Source: Cryobacterium sp. PH31-O1
GTDB lineage: Bacteria > Actinomycetota > Actinomycetes > Actinomycetales > Microbacteriaceae
Reading direction: 5' to 3'
NCBI RefSeq assembly: GCF_030063455.1
Contig: NZ_JASITB010000001.1
Coordinates: forward strand, 806,001-870,000
DNA: 64,000 nucleotides
Shown here: piece after piece, positions 1-9,064 of the stretch
Position numbering within the stretch: position 1 is the stretch's first letter
How the letters are laid out: each line of letters begins with the position of its first letter
Position numbers and translations under genes: made by a program
The notes under the pieces: generated by a model
The model's database searches: none
The model's input: the letters and a program-made list of their open reading frames with translations, nothing else
Told to the model about the DNA's origin: nothing

Positions 1-1368
1 TGTCTTTTCGGCGGAGCGCTGCGTGTCGGCGGCGCTCACATGACCGTGGGTGAGCATGGTGCGCTCGTCGAAGGGTTCGAGCTTGTCGAGCACTCGATCA
101 ACCTGAACCCGGTCGATCTCCTTGGTCCAGGAGCCAATCATGACCGTGGCCACGGCGTTGCCGGTGAAGTTGGTCAGCGCGCGTGCCTCCGACATAAAAC
201 GGTCGATGCCCACAATGAAGCCAACCCCACCGACGAGCTGCGGGGCGTGGGCCTGCAGGCCGGCGGCGAGGGTGGCGAGGCCGGCGCCGGAGACTCCGGC
301 GGCACCCTTGCTGGCGATGATCATGAAGACGAGCAGGCCGATCTGCTCACCGAGGGCGAGCGGCTGGCCGAGCGCGTTGGCGATGAACAGCGACGCCATG
401 GTGAGGTAGATCGCGGTGCCGTCGAGGTTGAACGAGTAACCGGTGGGCACGGTTACGCCGACGACGGGCTTGGAGATACCGAGGTGTTCCATCTTGGCGA
501 TCAGGCGCGGCAGGGCCGCTTCAGAGGACGAGGTGGAGAAGATCAGAAGGTATTCCCGGCCGAGGTAACGCATCAGCTTGAAGATGTTCACGCCGGTGAC
601 GAGCTTGAGCAGTCCGCCGAGGATGACCACGATAAAGATGATGCAGGTGATGTAGAAAGCTGCCATGAGTGTGAACAGGCTGATCACGGCCTGGATGCCG
701 GTAGCACCGACGACCGCGGCGATCGCGCCGAAGGCACCGATCGGAGCGAGCCACATGACCATGATCAGAATTCGAAAGACCAGGGCCTGCACGTGGGCGA
801 TGCCTTCGAGAATCGGTTTGCCGGCCGGGCCCATCTTCTGCAGCGCGAAGCCGGCAATGAGTGCCACGAGCAGGGTCTGCAGGATGTTGCCGCTGGTCAG
901 CGACGAGAACAGCGTGGCGGGCACGATTCCGAGCAGGAACCCCTTGGTATCGGCAGATTCGGTGGCCTTGAAGGTGGCGTCCGTCAGGTTGATGCCCTCA
1001 CCCGGGTGGATCATGTTTCCCACGACGAGGCCGATGCCGAGCGCGAAGGTGGACATGATCAAAAAGTAGCCGAGGGCCAGACCGCCGATCTTGCCGACCG
1101 TAGCTGCCTTGGCGATCGAGCCGATACCGAGAATGATCGTACAGAAAATGATCGGGGCGATCATCATCTTGATCAGTGCGATGAACAGGTCACCGAGCGG
1201 CTTGAGCGAAACAGCGAAGCCCTCCGGTCCGCCCCAGATGAGGCCGACGGCGATGCCGAGCACGACCGCCACGATAACGGCCATGTAGAGGTAGTGCGAC
1301 GAGTCGATTCTCTTCTTGGTCTTGCCTGTTTTGTTAGATTTAGTACGGGTTGATGGCGTCGATGCCAT
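1..1368 (-). CDS. dctA: C4-dicarboxylate:cation symporter, DctA type (3' end outside window)
   Basis: This is an inner-membrane symporter of the dicarboxylate/amino acid:cation symporter (DAACS) family that takes up succinate, fumarate and malate. The reading frame is open from ATG at 1368 to the left edge (456 codons), close to the family's usual 430-460, so only a short C-terminal tail is missing. Visible signatures are the serine-rich hairpin STSSSEAALPRL, the unwound-helix motif GYSFNLDGTAIY and the second hairpin GVSGAG. A basic, Ser/Thr/Lys-rich N-terminus precedes the first membrane helix. The gene is divergent from a CitA/DcuS-type kinase and its regulator, the usual arrangement for dicarboxylate-sensing control of dctA. 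Family assignment is secure; the exact substrate is inferred from context. Confidence 0.9.
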   Translation of the reverse strand, partial: MASTPSTRTKSNKTGKTKKRIDSSHYLYMAVIVAVVLGIAVGLIWGGPEGFAVSLKPLGDLFIALIKMMIAPIIFCTIILGIGSIAKAATVGKIGGLALGYFLIMSTFALGIGLVVGNMIHPGEGINLTDATFKATESADTKGFLLGIVPATLFSSLTSGNILQTLLVALIAGFALQKMGPAGKPILEGIAHVQALVFRILIMVMWLAPIGAFGAIAAVVGATGIQAVISLFTLMAAFYITCIIFIVVILGGLLKLVTGVNIFKLMRYLGREYLLIFSTSSSEAALPRLIAKMEHLGISKPVVGVTVPTGYSFNLDGTAIYLTMASLFIANALGQPLALGEQIGLLVFMIIASKGAAGVSGAGLATLAAGLQAHAPQLVGGVGFIVGIDRFMSEARALTNFTGNAVATVMIGSWTKEIDRVQVDRVLDKLEPFDERTMLTHGHVSAADTQRSAEKT

Positions 1369-1504
1369 GTCAGACTCCTATGTCTAGGCTTAACCTCACC
1401 CGTCAGGGGCTCCGGCTGCTGCAATGCGTACCAGACTGACTGAGGGCGCCCGCGAACACACGGTTGCGGTCATATTGTTCACGAACTCACGAGAGAGGCA
1501 GCTA

Positions 1505-3163
1505 GTGCGCAGGGAATGGAGCATCGCCCGACGGCTCTTTTTCGCGCACGCCCTGTTCATCGTGGTGCTCACCGTCTTCGTCGGAACGGCCTTCTTCGTC
1601 GATGCTCGCGATCGCGGCTACGACGAGACCAGCAGCCGGATGCTCGCAGTCGCCACGGCGATCGCCGACAGTCCCCTCGTACTCACCGCGAGTGAGTCAA
1701 CCGATCCGAGCGCGTCGCTGCAGCCCTATGCCCTGCAATTGAGCGATGATGCCGGGCTCGATTTCATCACGATCATGGCCCCGGACCGCACGCGCTGGAC
1801 CCACCCCACGCAGGCCGAAATCGGCAAGGACTACATCGGTACGATCGAACCGGCGCTGTCAGGACGGGCCTTCACAGAAATTAGCACGGGAACGCTCGGG
1901 CCATCCGTTCGTGCTGTGGTGCCGGTAACGGATGCCGACGGCTCCGTGCGCGGGCTCGTCGCGGTGGGCACCACTACGAGCAACATCACAATTGCCCTGA
2001 ACGCCCGCCTGCCGTCGGTGCTCGGTCTTGCGCTCGGCCTGCTCGCATCGGGCTCGATGGTGACCTGGCTGCTCGGGCGGTATCTGCGCCGGGTGACGCT
2101 CGGCTGGGGGCCGGAGCATCTCGCGCAGGTGTTCGTGTACTACGACTCGGTGCTGCACTCGGTGAAGGAAGGGCTCGTATTGGTCGATCTGCACGGGGAC
2201 CTCGTGCTGTATAACGACCAGGCGGCGCGGCTGCTCGGTATTTTGCCGAGGCCGACTGCGGGCAGCACCACGCCCCCGCCCGCCCTCGCCGAGCTGAGCC
2301 TGCCGCCGAGTCTCGGTGAGTTGTTGCAGAGCGGCCGTACCGCCCACGACGAGATCCATCTCACCGGCACCCGGGTGCTTGTCGTGAACCAGGAACCGGC
2401 CATGGCCCCATCCACCTCGATCGATGGCGGAAAGCCGATGGGTTTCGTGGCCACAATTCGTGACCACACCGATCTGCAGAACCTCGGCAGCGAGTTGCAG
2501 TCCATGCAGACACTCTCCGACGCCCTGCGGGCACAGACTCACGAGCATTCCAACCGGTTGCACACGATCGTCTCACTCATGGAACTCGGTCGCACGCATG
2601 AGGCCCTCGAATTCGCCACGGCGGATCTCGAGTTGAGCCAACAACTCGCCGACGAAATGGTCGGTTCGGTCGACGAACCCGTGATCAGCGCCCTGATCAT
2701 GGGCAAGTCGGCGCAGGCCAATGAGCTCGGGGTCGCTCTGACGGTCACCGCCTCTGGCACCCTGACCCAGTCGGGGTTGTCGACCCAGGATCTCGTGACC
2801 GTGCTCGGCAACCTGGTCGACAATGCCCTCGACGCGGCGGTCGCCGGCACCGCCCCGCGGCGCGTGTCGGTTACGGTGTCTTCGACCGAGCGGGCCGTCA
2901 CGATCGAGGTCGCCGACAGTGGGGCGGGTGTGGCACCCGATGTCATCGATGACGTGCTGCGGCTCGGCTTCAGTACCAAGGGTGGAGGCTCGGTGGGCCG
3001 TTCGGTCGGGGGCCGGGGGCTCGGTCTGGCGCTGGTGCGGCAGGCGGTGACGCGCCTCGGCGGCACACTCACCATCGGTCGACGTGAGGGCGCCGTCTTC
3101 ACGGCGACCATTCCGGCCGTGGCGAGGTCGACCGATTCCGCGGTGGCGGTCGATTATGTCTGA
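1505..3163 (+). CDS. Sensor histidine kinase of the CitA/DcuS family
   Basis: This membrane sensor kinase probably detects extracellular C4-dicarboxylates or citrate. The GTG at 1505 is preferred because GAGAGAGG lies just upstream, giving 552 residues. In order: an N-terminal membrane helix (about residues 12-32), an extracytoplasmic PASC/sCache-type domain, a second helix, a cytoplasmic PAS-like region, then the kinase core. The H-box LRAQTHEHSNRLHTIV carries the predicted phospho-acceptor His346 and resembles DcuS closely; NLVDNALDA is the N-box (Asn about 440) and GRGLGLALVRQAV the G2 box. The stop overlaps the start of the response-regulator gene by 8 nt, so the two are translationally coupled. 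The divergent dctA gene is the likely target. Confidence 0.9.
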   Translation: MRREWSIARRLFFAHALFIVVLTVFVGTAFFVDARDRGYDETSSRMLAVATAIADSPLVLTASESTDPSASLQPYALQLSDDAGLDFITIMAPDRTRWTHPTQAEIGKDYIGTIEPALSGRAFTEISTGTLGPSVRAVVPVTDADGSVRGLVAVGTTTSNITIALNARLPSVLGLALGLLASGSMVTWLLGRYLRRVTLGWGPEHLAQVFVYYDSVLHSVKEGLVLVDLHGDLVLYNDQAARLLGILPRPTAGSTTPPPALAELSLPPSLGELLQSGRTAHDEIHLTGTRVLVVNQEPAMAPSTSIDGGKPMGFVATIRDHTDLQNLGSELQSMQTLSDALRAQTHEHSNRLHTIVSLMELGRTHEALEFATADLELSQQLADEMVGSVDEPVISALIMGKSAQANELGVALTVTASGTLTQSGLSTQDLVTVLGNLVDNALDAAVAGTAPRRVSVTVSSTERAVTIEVADSGAGVAPDVIDDVLRLGFSTKGGGSVGRSVGGRGLGLALVRQAVTRLGGTLTIGRREGAVFTATIPAVARSTDSAVAVDYV

Positions 3164-3872
3164 GCCCGTGCTACCGCTCATTCGCGTGCTCGTCGTCGAA
3201 GACGAACCGCTCGCGGCCGAGGCGCACGCGGTCTACGTCGGTCGGCTCGCCGGTTTCGAACTGGTCGGTACGGCCGGCACCGGGCAGGATGCGTTTCGCC
3301 GGGTCGCGGCGGCTGCCGCGGCCGGCACTCCGATCGACCTCGTGCTCATGGACATGAACCTGCCAGACAGTCACGGGCTTGACGTGAGCCGGCGCATCCG
3401 TGCGGCGGGCCTTTCCACAGACATCATCGCGATCACCGCGGTGCGCGACCTCGACAATGTGCGTGGGGCGATCGCGGCCGGGGTTGTGCAGTATCTGATC
3501 AAACCGTTCACCTATTCGACCTTTGCCACGAAATTGACCAGTTACCGGGATTTTCGTTCGGAACTGAACGCGCAGGCATCCGTTGTGACGCAGTCAGCGG
3601 TCGATCACGCGTTTGCGAGCCTGCGCGCGCCGACCGATATTCCTCGGCCGAAGGGACTGTCCGATTCGACCCTGAGCCCGGTGGTCTCCTACCTGCAGGC
3701 GCAGGTCGCGCCGGTATCGGCGAGCGAGCTCATGGAACCGCTTGGCCTGTCGCGGGTGACGGCGCGGCGGTACCTGGAGTATCTCTCCGATGCGGGTCTC
3801 GTGCTGCGCACACCCCGCTACGGCACGCCGGGTCGGCCCGAGAACGAGTACAGCTGGAAGAGCGCGCGCTAG
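3156..3872 (+). CDS. Response regulator of the CitB/DcuR family
   Basis: Cytoplasmic DNA-binding partner of the preceding kinase. ATG at 3156 lies inside the end of the kinase gene. The 238-residue protein has an N-terminal receiver domain with the acidic pair in VVEDEP, phospho-acceptor Asp66 in LMDMNLPD, the switch Thr in AITA and Lys in LIKPF. The C-terminal part (from about residue 165) contains a helix-turn-helix in the region [20 protein letters not shown], typical of the CitB/DcuR branch rather than OmpR or NarL types. It is expected to activate dctA transcription in response to dicarboxylate. Its last four bases overlap the end of the convergent crotonase gene. Confidence 0.9.
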   Translation: MSEPVLPLIRVLVVEDEPLAAEAHAVYVGRLAGFELVGTAGTGQDAFRRVAAAAAAGTPIDLVLMDMNLPDSHGLDVSRRIRAAGLSTDIIAITAVRDLDNVRGAIAAGVVQYLIKPFTYSTFATKLTSYRDFRSELNAQASVVTQSAVDHAFASLRAPTDIPRPKGLSDSTLSPVVSYLQAQVAPVSASELMEPLGLSRVTARRYLEYLSDAGLVLRTPRYGTPGRPENEYSWKSAR

Positions 3873-4684
3873 CGGTTCGTAAAGACCGGCGTGCGCTTCT
3901 CGACGAAGGCGGCCATGCCCTCGCTCTGGTCGTCGGTGGCGAACACCGAGTGAAAGAGGCGACGCTCCAAGTGGATGCCGGCGCTCAGCGTCGACTCGTA
4001 CGCCGCGTTCACGACCTCCTTGGCGAGCATGGCGATCGGCGCCGATTTCGCCGCGATCTCCGTGGCGGTGGCGAGGGCATCGGCTTGCAGGTCGGCGACC
4101 GGTACGATGCGAGCGACGAGGCCGGCACGTTCGGCTTCGACCGCGCCGATGGTGCGACCGGTGAGGATCATCTCCATGGCCTTGGCCTTGCCGACGGCGC
4201 GGGTGAGACGCTGCGACCCGCCCATGCCGGGAATGACGCCGAGCTTAATCTCGGGCTGCCCGAAGGTGGCGGTATCGGAGGCGATGATGAAGTCGCAGAG
4301 CAGGGCTAATTCGCAGCCACCGCCGAGGGCATGCCCTGAGACCGCGGCGATCACGGGGGTACGCACGGCAGCGAGGCGGTCCCAGCCGGCGAACCAGTCC
4401 GCGAGGTACATGTCCATGTAACTCATGGTCGACATCTCCTTGATATCGGCGCCGGCCGCGAAGGCCCGCTCCGAACCGGTGATGATGATCGCACCGATCT
4501 CGGGATCGGCGTCGAGCCGGGTGGCAGCACCGACGACATCTTGCATGGTATCGAAGTTGAGGGCGTTCAGTGCTTTCGGGCGGTTGAGCGCAATGATGCC
4601 GACCCGGCCGTGGCGTTCGAGCAGAATATTGTCGTAGGTATCGGCGTTGATCTCGGTTGAGTTGGTCGGTGTCGTTTCGCTCAC
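3869..4684 (-). CDS. Enoyl-CoA hydratase (crotonase superfamily)
   Basis: A 271-residue enoyl-CoA hydratase that would add water to trans-2-enoyl-CoA in fatty-acid or branched-chain amino-acid breakdown. The crotonase oxyanion-hole segments are [11 protein letters not shown] and [16 protein letters not shown]; the two catalytic glutamates are Glu125 (GGCELA) and Glu145 ([13 protein letters not shown]), both present, so it should be a true hydratase rather than an isomerase. The start is GTG at 4684, overlapping the stop of the upstream gene in a GTGA arrangement, which means the two genes form one translationally coupled unit. Mycobacterial EchA8-type enzymes are the closest general match by motif. 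Confidence 0.9.
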   Translation of the reverse strand: MSETTPTNSTEINADTYDNILLERHGRVGIIALNRPKALNALNFDTMQDVVGAATRLDADPEIGAIIITGSERAFAAGADIKEMSTMSYMDMYLADWFAGWDRLAAVRTPVIAAVSGHALGGGCELALLCDFIIASDTATFGQPEIKLGVIPGMGGSQRLTRAVGKAKAMEMILTGRTIGAVEAERAGLVARIVPVADLQADALATATEIAAKSAPIAMLAKEVVNAAYESTLSAGIHLERRLFHSVFATDDQSEGMAAFVEKRTPVFTNR

Positions 4685-5832
4685 GCTATGGCCTCTCGTT
4701 CGGTTGATTCGTGCAGGGTCAGTTCGGGTGCGTTTACGCGCGGCAGATGCAACTCGCGCTCCCCCAGCGACGCGAAGTGCGCCTGCACGGCGGCGGTGGT
4801 CACGGCGTCGAGGGTACTCGGCTGCCAGGCGGGATTGCGGTCCTTGTCGATGACTTGGGCGCGAATGCCCTCGATCACATCGGGGCCGGCCACCATGCGC
4901 AGCGACACCCGGTATTCCTGTTCGAGCACCGCTTCGAGGCTGTCGAGGGTGCGCGCGCGTCGCAGCGATTCAAGCGTCACTGTGGCGGCGGTTGGCGACT
5001 TGGCCAGAATGGTGGCGGCCGCCTCGCGCGCGGCAGCAACGGGTGACGACTGCAGCCGCTCAATGATCGCGGGCAGGTCGTTTCCGGCGTAGCACTGGTC
5101 GATCCAGGTCCGTTCGGCCAGCAGCGGCGCCGGCGGAACCGTCGACGCGACGTGCTGGGCGATAGCTGCGGCAACAGGCATCCGCTTAAGAGCGTCGATG
5201 AGGGAGTCGAGCCCGGCCGAATCGACGAAGCTGTCGGCGAGGCCGAGCGCAATAGCATCCGCGCCGGTCATGGTCACACCGGTCAGGGCGAGGTGGGTGC
5301 CGAGCTCGCCGGGGGCCTGGGAGTATAGGTGGGTTCCGCCCACGTCGGGCACGAAACCAATTGTGGTTTCGGGCATGCCGAGTTTGGTGCGTTCGGTGAC
5401 GACCCGGTGCGAGGCGTGCCCGCTCACACCCACTCCCCCGCCGAGAACGATGCCGTCCATGAGCGCTACATACGGTTTGGGGTAGCGCTTGATCTGCGCG
5501 TTGAGCGTGTACTCATCGGCCCAGAACTGCGCGTTCTCCTCGGGGTTGGTGCGCGCGTCGCGGTAGATCGAGACGATGTCGCCGCCGGCGCAGAGGGCGC
5601 GGTCGCCGCTGCCGGTTAGCAACACCGTGTGCACTTCGGGGTCGTCCGCCCAATCGTGCAGGGCGGCAGCGATCTCGCAGATCATTGGGTGGGTCAGGGC
5701 GTTGAGTGCCTTGGGCCGGTTCAAAATAATCCGGGCCAGGTGCCCGTCGCACTCAAGCAAGACGTCGGGCCCGTTCACAGCGGATGCCGACGGGCGGGGA
5801 GAAGGCGTGTCGATCGCGTTCCTGCTGGGCAT
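4681..5832 (-). CDS. 3-hydroxyisobutyryl-CoA hydrolase (crotonase superfamily)
   Basis: The 383-residue product belongs to the longer crotonase branch that hydrolyses 3-hydroxyisobutyryl-CoA in valine degradation. It shows the N-terminal [13 protein letters not shown] and CAGGDI oxyanion-hole segment, [18 protein letters not shown], and the active-site [19 protein letters not shown] stretch, which differs from true hydratases; the roughly 100-residue C-terminal extension is also typical. An in-frame start exists at 5883, but ATG at 5832 is preceded by GGAAAGG at ideal spacing and gives a better N-terminus, so it is preferred. It lies directly upstream of the enoyl-CoA hydratase with a 4-nt overlap. 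Pairing with a hydratase supports valine/branched-chain acyl-CoA catabolism. Confidence 0.85.
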   Translation of the reverse strand: MPSRNAIDTPSPRPSASAVNGPDVLLECDGHLARIILNRPKALNALTHPMICEIAAALHDWADDPEVHTVLLTGSGDRALCAGGDIVSIYRDARTNPEENAQFWADEYTLNAQIKRYPKPYVALMDGIVLGGGVGVSGHASHRVVTERTKLGMPETTIGFVPDVGGTHLYSQAPGELGTHLALTGVTMTGADAIALGLADSFVDSAGLDSLIDALKRMPVAAAIAQHVASTVPPAPLLAERTWIDQCYAGNDLPAIIERLQSSPVAAAREAAATILAKSPTAATVTLESLRRARTLDSLEAVLEQEYRVSLRMVAGPDVIEGIRAQVIDKDRNPAWQPSTLDAVTTAAVQAHFASLGERELHLPRVNAPELTLHESTEREAIA

Positions 5833-6024
5833 AGATGACCTTTCCGCGACGATGCGGTGTCGATTGGGGGTTGGTGCAGGCATCGAGCTAAACCTGTGCC
5901 CAGTCTAACGACGAGAATTTGCGCGTCGCGTCCGCAGCCGGGGTACACGGCGCCGTCCCGCCTCGACGCTCGTTAGGTCTTGCATTCACAATGAGCTTTG
6001 GCACAATGCCAGCTCTCGCCTAAT

Positions 6025-6045
6025 GCCAGTTCCCGCGTAACTGGC
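6025..6045. promoter_or_regulatory. Perfect inverted repeat upstream of SRPBCC gene
   Basis: GCCAGTT, 7-nt spacer, AACTGGC: a perfect 7-bp inverted repeat centred about 48 bp before the ATG at 6083. The position fits an operator or a 5' UTR hairpin. No regulator can be named. Confidence 0.35.
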
Positions 6046-6082
6046 TAAAGTGAGGGCATTATCCGACCCATGGGAGCCGATC

Positions 6083-6541
6083 ATGACCGACTACACCACC
6101 ATCGAGCGAACGACGGTCATTCACGCGACGGCCGCCGCGATTCACCCACACCTCGTCGACTTCACCCAGTGGGTGGCCTGGTCGCCATGGGAGGGCATGG
6201 ACCCCGACCTCAAACGTACTTATGGCGGCGAGCAGGGCTCGGTCGGTTCCACCTATGCGTGGGATGGCAACCGCAAAGCCGGTGCCGGAACAATGGTGGT
6301 CACCGCTGTTTCTCGCACCTCTGTCGACGTTGATTTGGCCTTCACCCGCCCCTTCAAGTCGAGCAGCACCGTGCACTTCGATCTGACCGAGCGAGATGCC
6401 GCCACGACCGTGGTCTGGACCATGCTGAGCCCCAAAACGTTTGCCTCCCGAGCCTTTGGCCTCGTGATGAACATGGAAAAGCTGATCGGTGCCGACCTGG
6501 ACAAGGGCTTGGTTTCGCTCAAGCGCGTTGTGGAAAGCTGA
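6083..6541 (+). CDS. SRPBCC (START/polyketide-cyclase fold) family protein
   Basis: A 152-residue cytosolic protein of the SRPBCC fold, which forms a deep hydrophobic ligand pocket. The pattern is typical: an N-terminal strand TTIERTTVIHATAAAIHPHLVDFTQWVAWSPW, central WDGNRKAGAGTMVV, and a C-terminal amphipathic helix (MNMEKLIGADLDKGLVSLKRVVES). ATG at 6083 follows GGGAGCC; the longer open frame from 6050 has no ribosome site. Similar proteins are annotated as polyketide cyclase or toxin-like, but nothing here identifies a ligand. It appears monocistronic. Family confidence is high, function unknown. Confidence 0.8.
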   Translation: MTDYTTIERTTVIHATAAAIHPHLVDFTQWVAWSPWEGMDPDLKRTYGGEQGSVGSTYAWDGNRKAGAGTMVVTAVSRTSVDVDLAFTRPFKSSSTVHFDLTERDAATTVVWTMLSPKTFASRAFGLVMNMEKLIGADLDKGLVSLKRVVES

Positions 6542-6856
6542 CGCAGCCCACGCAGGAGCGTCCTACCGAGTAAGTGATACGCCGGGCGTTCGCGCCAGGC
6601 GGTGCCTGCCGTGAATGCCGTTGTTTTTAAGCGAATGGCAAGAGCAAACACAGTCAGTCGCCGAGCGATAGCCCCTCACCTCTGCGCCATGGCTTGTCCG
6701 CCATTTCAGCGTCAGCCCATCATCACGGACTCAACAGTGAGTCCATAGCTCAGCAAGACAGATTTTTTTCAGCACGAGACGATAGAGCAGAGTTTCCGCA
6801 CGGCTTTCTGGGAAAGTGCACTCGCAAACGTTTCGATCGGTGTCTTACGCGAGCCG
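6542..6856. other. Intergenic stretch without a supported gene
   Basis: No convincing coding frame. It holds a perfect 7-bp hairpin with a 4-nt loop at 6727-6744 (GGACTCA/TGAGTCC) and a T-run at 6763-6769, between the ends of two convergent genes; a weak terminator is possible but the T-run is about 18 nt from the stem. Confidence 0.4.
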
Positions 6857-7780
6857 CTACATCACCCAGTCGAATGCCTTGGCGGGAGAGCGCGCCCCCT
6901 GCGCTGCCTTCGAGCGATTCGGTTCGCCGAGCTCGGTGAGAAGCCCCTCGGTCAGACGCACGACCGAGCCGAAACCGGCGGGTGTGACCCACGAAGGTCG
7001 CGTAGCAAAGAGAACATCTTCACTCGCGGTGTTGCCGCTGGCTCCCGGCGCGAACGGGCATCCGCCCAACCCGCCGAGGGCACCATCCACCATGGTAGCG
7101 CCGGCCGAAATTGCGGCCAGGGTGTTCGCCACGCCCAGGCCCCACGTGTCATGCCCATGAAAAACGATCTCACGAACAGGCGTTTCCAGACGCACGCGGG
7201 TAATGAGGGACGACACTTGAGCCGGCACCGCTTGGCCGAGCGTGTCGCAGATCACCACGTGTGAGGCACCAAGCGCACGTTCGTCCCTGGCAATCTCCAG
7301 CACTCGCTCTGGCGCAACCTGGCCGTCGAACGGGCAGGTAAATGACGTCGCGATGCACAGCTGGATCTGTCCCGACACAGCGCGCGCAATCTCCACGGCC
7401 GCCGGCATAGCGGCCAGGCTCGCCTCGGTGGTGCGCCCGATATTAGCCTGGTTGTGGGCATCCGTTGCCGAGAAACAGTACTGAAAGTTACGCGCCCCGG
7501 CCGCCGCGGCGCGCTCCACGTGCCGCGGCGTGGCGACCCACACCCAACAGCGCGCCTGTTCGTCGGGCGTCAGTTCGGTCAGCACATCAAGGGTGTTGGC
7601 CATCGACGGCACGAGGTCTGGCCGGGCCATGGATCCGATTTCAAGCGACTCCACGCCGAAAGACAATAGCGACCGAATGATAGCCAGCTTGCGTTTCGTA
7701 CTCAGCAGCCCCCCGGTGAGTTGCAGACCGTCACGCAGGGTGACGTCGCGCAGAACCGCGCTTGGCTCGAAAGTGAACAT
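6857..7780 (-). CDS. Hydroxymethylglutaryl-CoA lyase family protein
   Basis: A 307-residue TIM-barrel lyase of the HMGL/DRE family that cleaves a 3-hydroxyacyl-CoA, in the archetype HMG-CoA to acetyl-CoA and acetoacetate. Conserved features: LRDVTLRDGLQ with Arg11 and metal-binding Asp12, HGHDTWGLGVAN with metal ligands His208 and His210, and GLGGCPFAPGASGN with the catalytic Cys241 and Asn250. That last loop is the HMG-CoA lyase signature and separates it from isopropylmalate synthases. The ATG overlaps the stop of the CoA-transferase gene (TGATG), so both are co-translated. The partner gene and the ABC importer point to degradation of an imported short acid, possibly 3-hydroxy-3-methylglutarate; that substrate is inference. 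Confidence 0.85.
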   Translation of the reverse strand: MFTFEPSAVLRDVTLRDGLQLTGGLLSTKRKLAIIRSLLSFGVESLEIGSMARPDLVPSMANTLDVLTELTPDEQARCWVWVATPRHVERAAAAGARNFQYCFSATDAHNQANIGRTTEASLAAMPAAVEIARAVSGQIQLCIATSFTCPFDGQVAPERVLEIARDERALGASHVVICDTLGQAVPAQVSSLITRVRLETPVREIVFHGHDTWGLGVANTLAAISAGATMVDGALGGLGGCPFAPGASGNTASEDVLFATRPSWVTPAGFGSVVRLTEGLLTELGEPNRSKAAQGARSPAKAFDWVM

Positions 7781-9018
7781 CAGGGGCGCTCCAACTCAAT
7801 CATGATCAGCTCGATGTCTTCCTCACTCTTGCCCAATACCGTCGCCAGCACCTCACGCGTATGCTGCCCCAGGTCTGGCCCAAGGGTCCTGATATCGAGG
7901 GAGCGGTCGCCTATTACCGGAACAATTCCCGAAAACTCCACTCCAGACAACAGCTGTGCACCGTCGCAAACGTCAAACCGCTGGATCATATTGCGTGCCT
8001 GATACTGCGGGTCCGCGCAAATGTCTGCGGCCGTGTAAATGGGACCAGAGGGAACGCCCGCCGCCTCCAGAATCTTCAAGGCCGCCGCAGCCGTCAGCGT
8101 GGCCGTCCAGACCCCAATAGCCGCGTCCAGTTCGTCGCGCCGCAGCCACCGTGCCGCATTCGTCTGCAGCCCCGGGTCTGTTCCGAGGTCGTCGCGGCCA
8201 ATTACCTGCATGTAGCGCCGGTAGATTGCATCAGCGTTACCGGCGATGACGATGCTCGCGCCATCGCCACACATGTACGCATTCGTCGGAGCGATGCCAT
8301 CCATCCGACCGCCCACCCGCTCACGCGCCACGCCATACGCGGAGTAGTCGGGAACGAGTGACTCCATCATGGAGAGCATCGCCTCGTTCAGCGCCACGTC
8401 GATGACGCGTTCGTGCAGCGCGAGCGCGGCATCCGTTCTGCCCCGACGCACTTCGCGCTGAAACAGTGCCATGACTGAACCAAAAGCGGCGTAGAGCCCG
8501 GCGATTGAGTCGCCGATTGATACGCCCACCCGCACGGGCGCACGGTCGGGATCGCCCACCAGGTTTCGAAAACCGCCCATCGCCTCGGCGACGGCGGCGA
8601 ATCCGGGACGTTGGGACAGCGGTCCGGTCTGTCCAAACGCTGACACTCGGGTGAGAATCAGGTCGGGGTTCACCGCGTTGAGAGCCTCCGCCCCCAGCCC
8701 CCACTTCTCCAGCGTGCCGGGGCGAAAGTTCTCGAGTACCACGTCGCACTGCGCAACGAGCTCAAGAACTGTGCGGCGGCCAAGGTCAGTCTTGAGATCA
8801 AGCACAATGGATTTCTTGTTGCGGTTGATGGTGCGAAACAGCATGGACGTGCTGCCGCCGTGCAGCCGCCAATTGCGAAGTTCGTCTCCCGTTCCTGGGC
8901 GCTCTACCTTGATTACCTCGGCTCCGAAGTCGGCCAGCATGCGCCCCGCCGTGGGTGCGGCAATGAAATTGCCGAGTTCCAGCACACGGATTCCGGCGAG
9001 CGGGGCTACATCGGTCAT
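7780..9018 (-). CDS. CaiB/BaiF family CoA-transferase (class III)
   Basis: A class III CoA-transferase of 412 residues that moves CoA from a donor such as succinyl-CoA to a carboxylic acid. The N-terminal LAGIRVLELGNFIAAPTAGRMLADFGAEVIKVERPG is the family hallmark, and Asp170 in VGVSIGDSIAGLYA corresponds to the catalytic aspartate (Asp169 of formyl-CoA transferase). ATG at 9018 is chosen because GGAAAGG lies 8 nt upstream; an upstream extension to 9192 would run into the solute-binding protein gene and is not convincing. It precedes and overlaps the lyase gene. The family includes SUGCT, which activates glutarate and 3-hydroxy-3-methylglutarate, a match to the downstream HMG-type lyase. Confidence 0.88.
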   Translation of the reverse strand: MTDVAPLAGIRVLELGNFIAAPTAGRMLADFGAEVIKVERPGTGDELRNWRLHGGSTSMLFRTINRNKKSIVLDLKTDLGRRTVLELVAQCDVVLENFRPGTLEKWGLGAEALNAVNPDLILTRVSAFGQTGPLSQRPGFAAVAEAMGGFRNLVGDPDRAPVRVGVSIGDSIAGLYAAFGSVMALFQREVRRGRTDAALALHERVIDVALNEAMLSMMESLVPDYSAYGVARERVGGRMDGIAPTNAYMCGDGASIVIAGNADAIYRRYMQVIGRDDLGTDPGLQTNAARWLRRDELDAAIGVWTATLTAAAALKILEAAGVPSGPIYTAADICADPQYQARNMIQRFDVCDGAQLLSGVEFSGIVPVIGDRSLDIRTLGPDLGQHTREVLATVLGKSEEDIELIMIELERP

Positions 9019-9064
9019 ATCGACTACCTTTCCAACGGATGCCGCAGTACCGGCTGCACCGCGA

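Noticed and set aside
40..1353. 437-codon plus-strand frame at the left edge
   Set aside because: Antisense to dctA, whose own frame is open to the window edge.
6727..6769. Intrinsic terminator after the SRPBCC gene
   Set aside because: The T-run is about 18 nt from the stem, too far for a standard terminator; kept only as a note.
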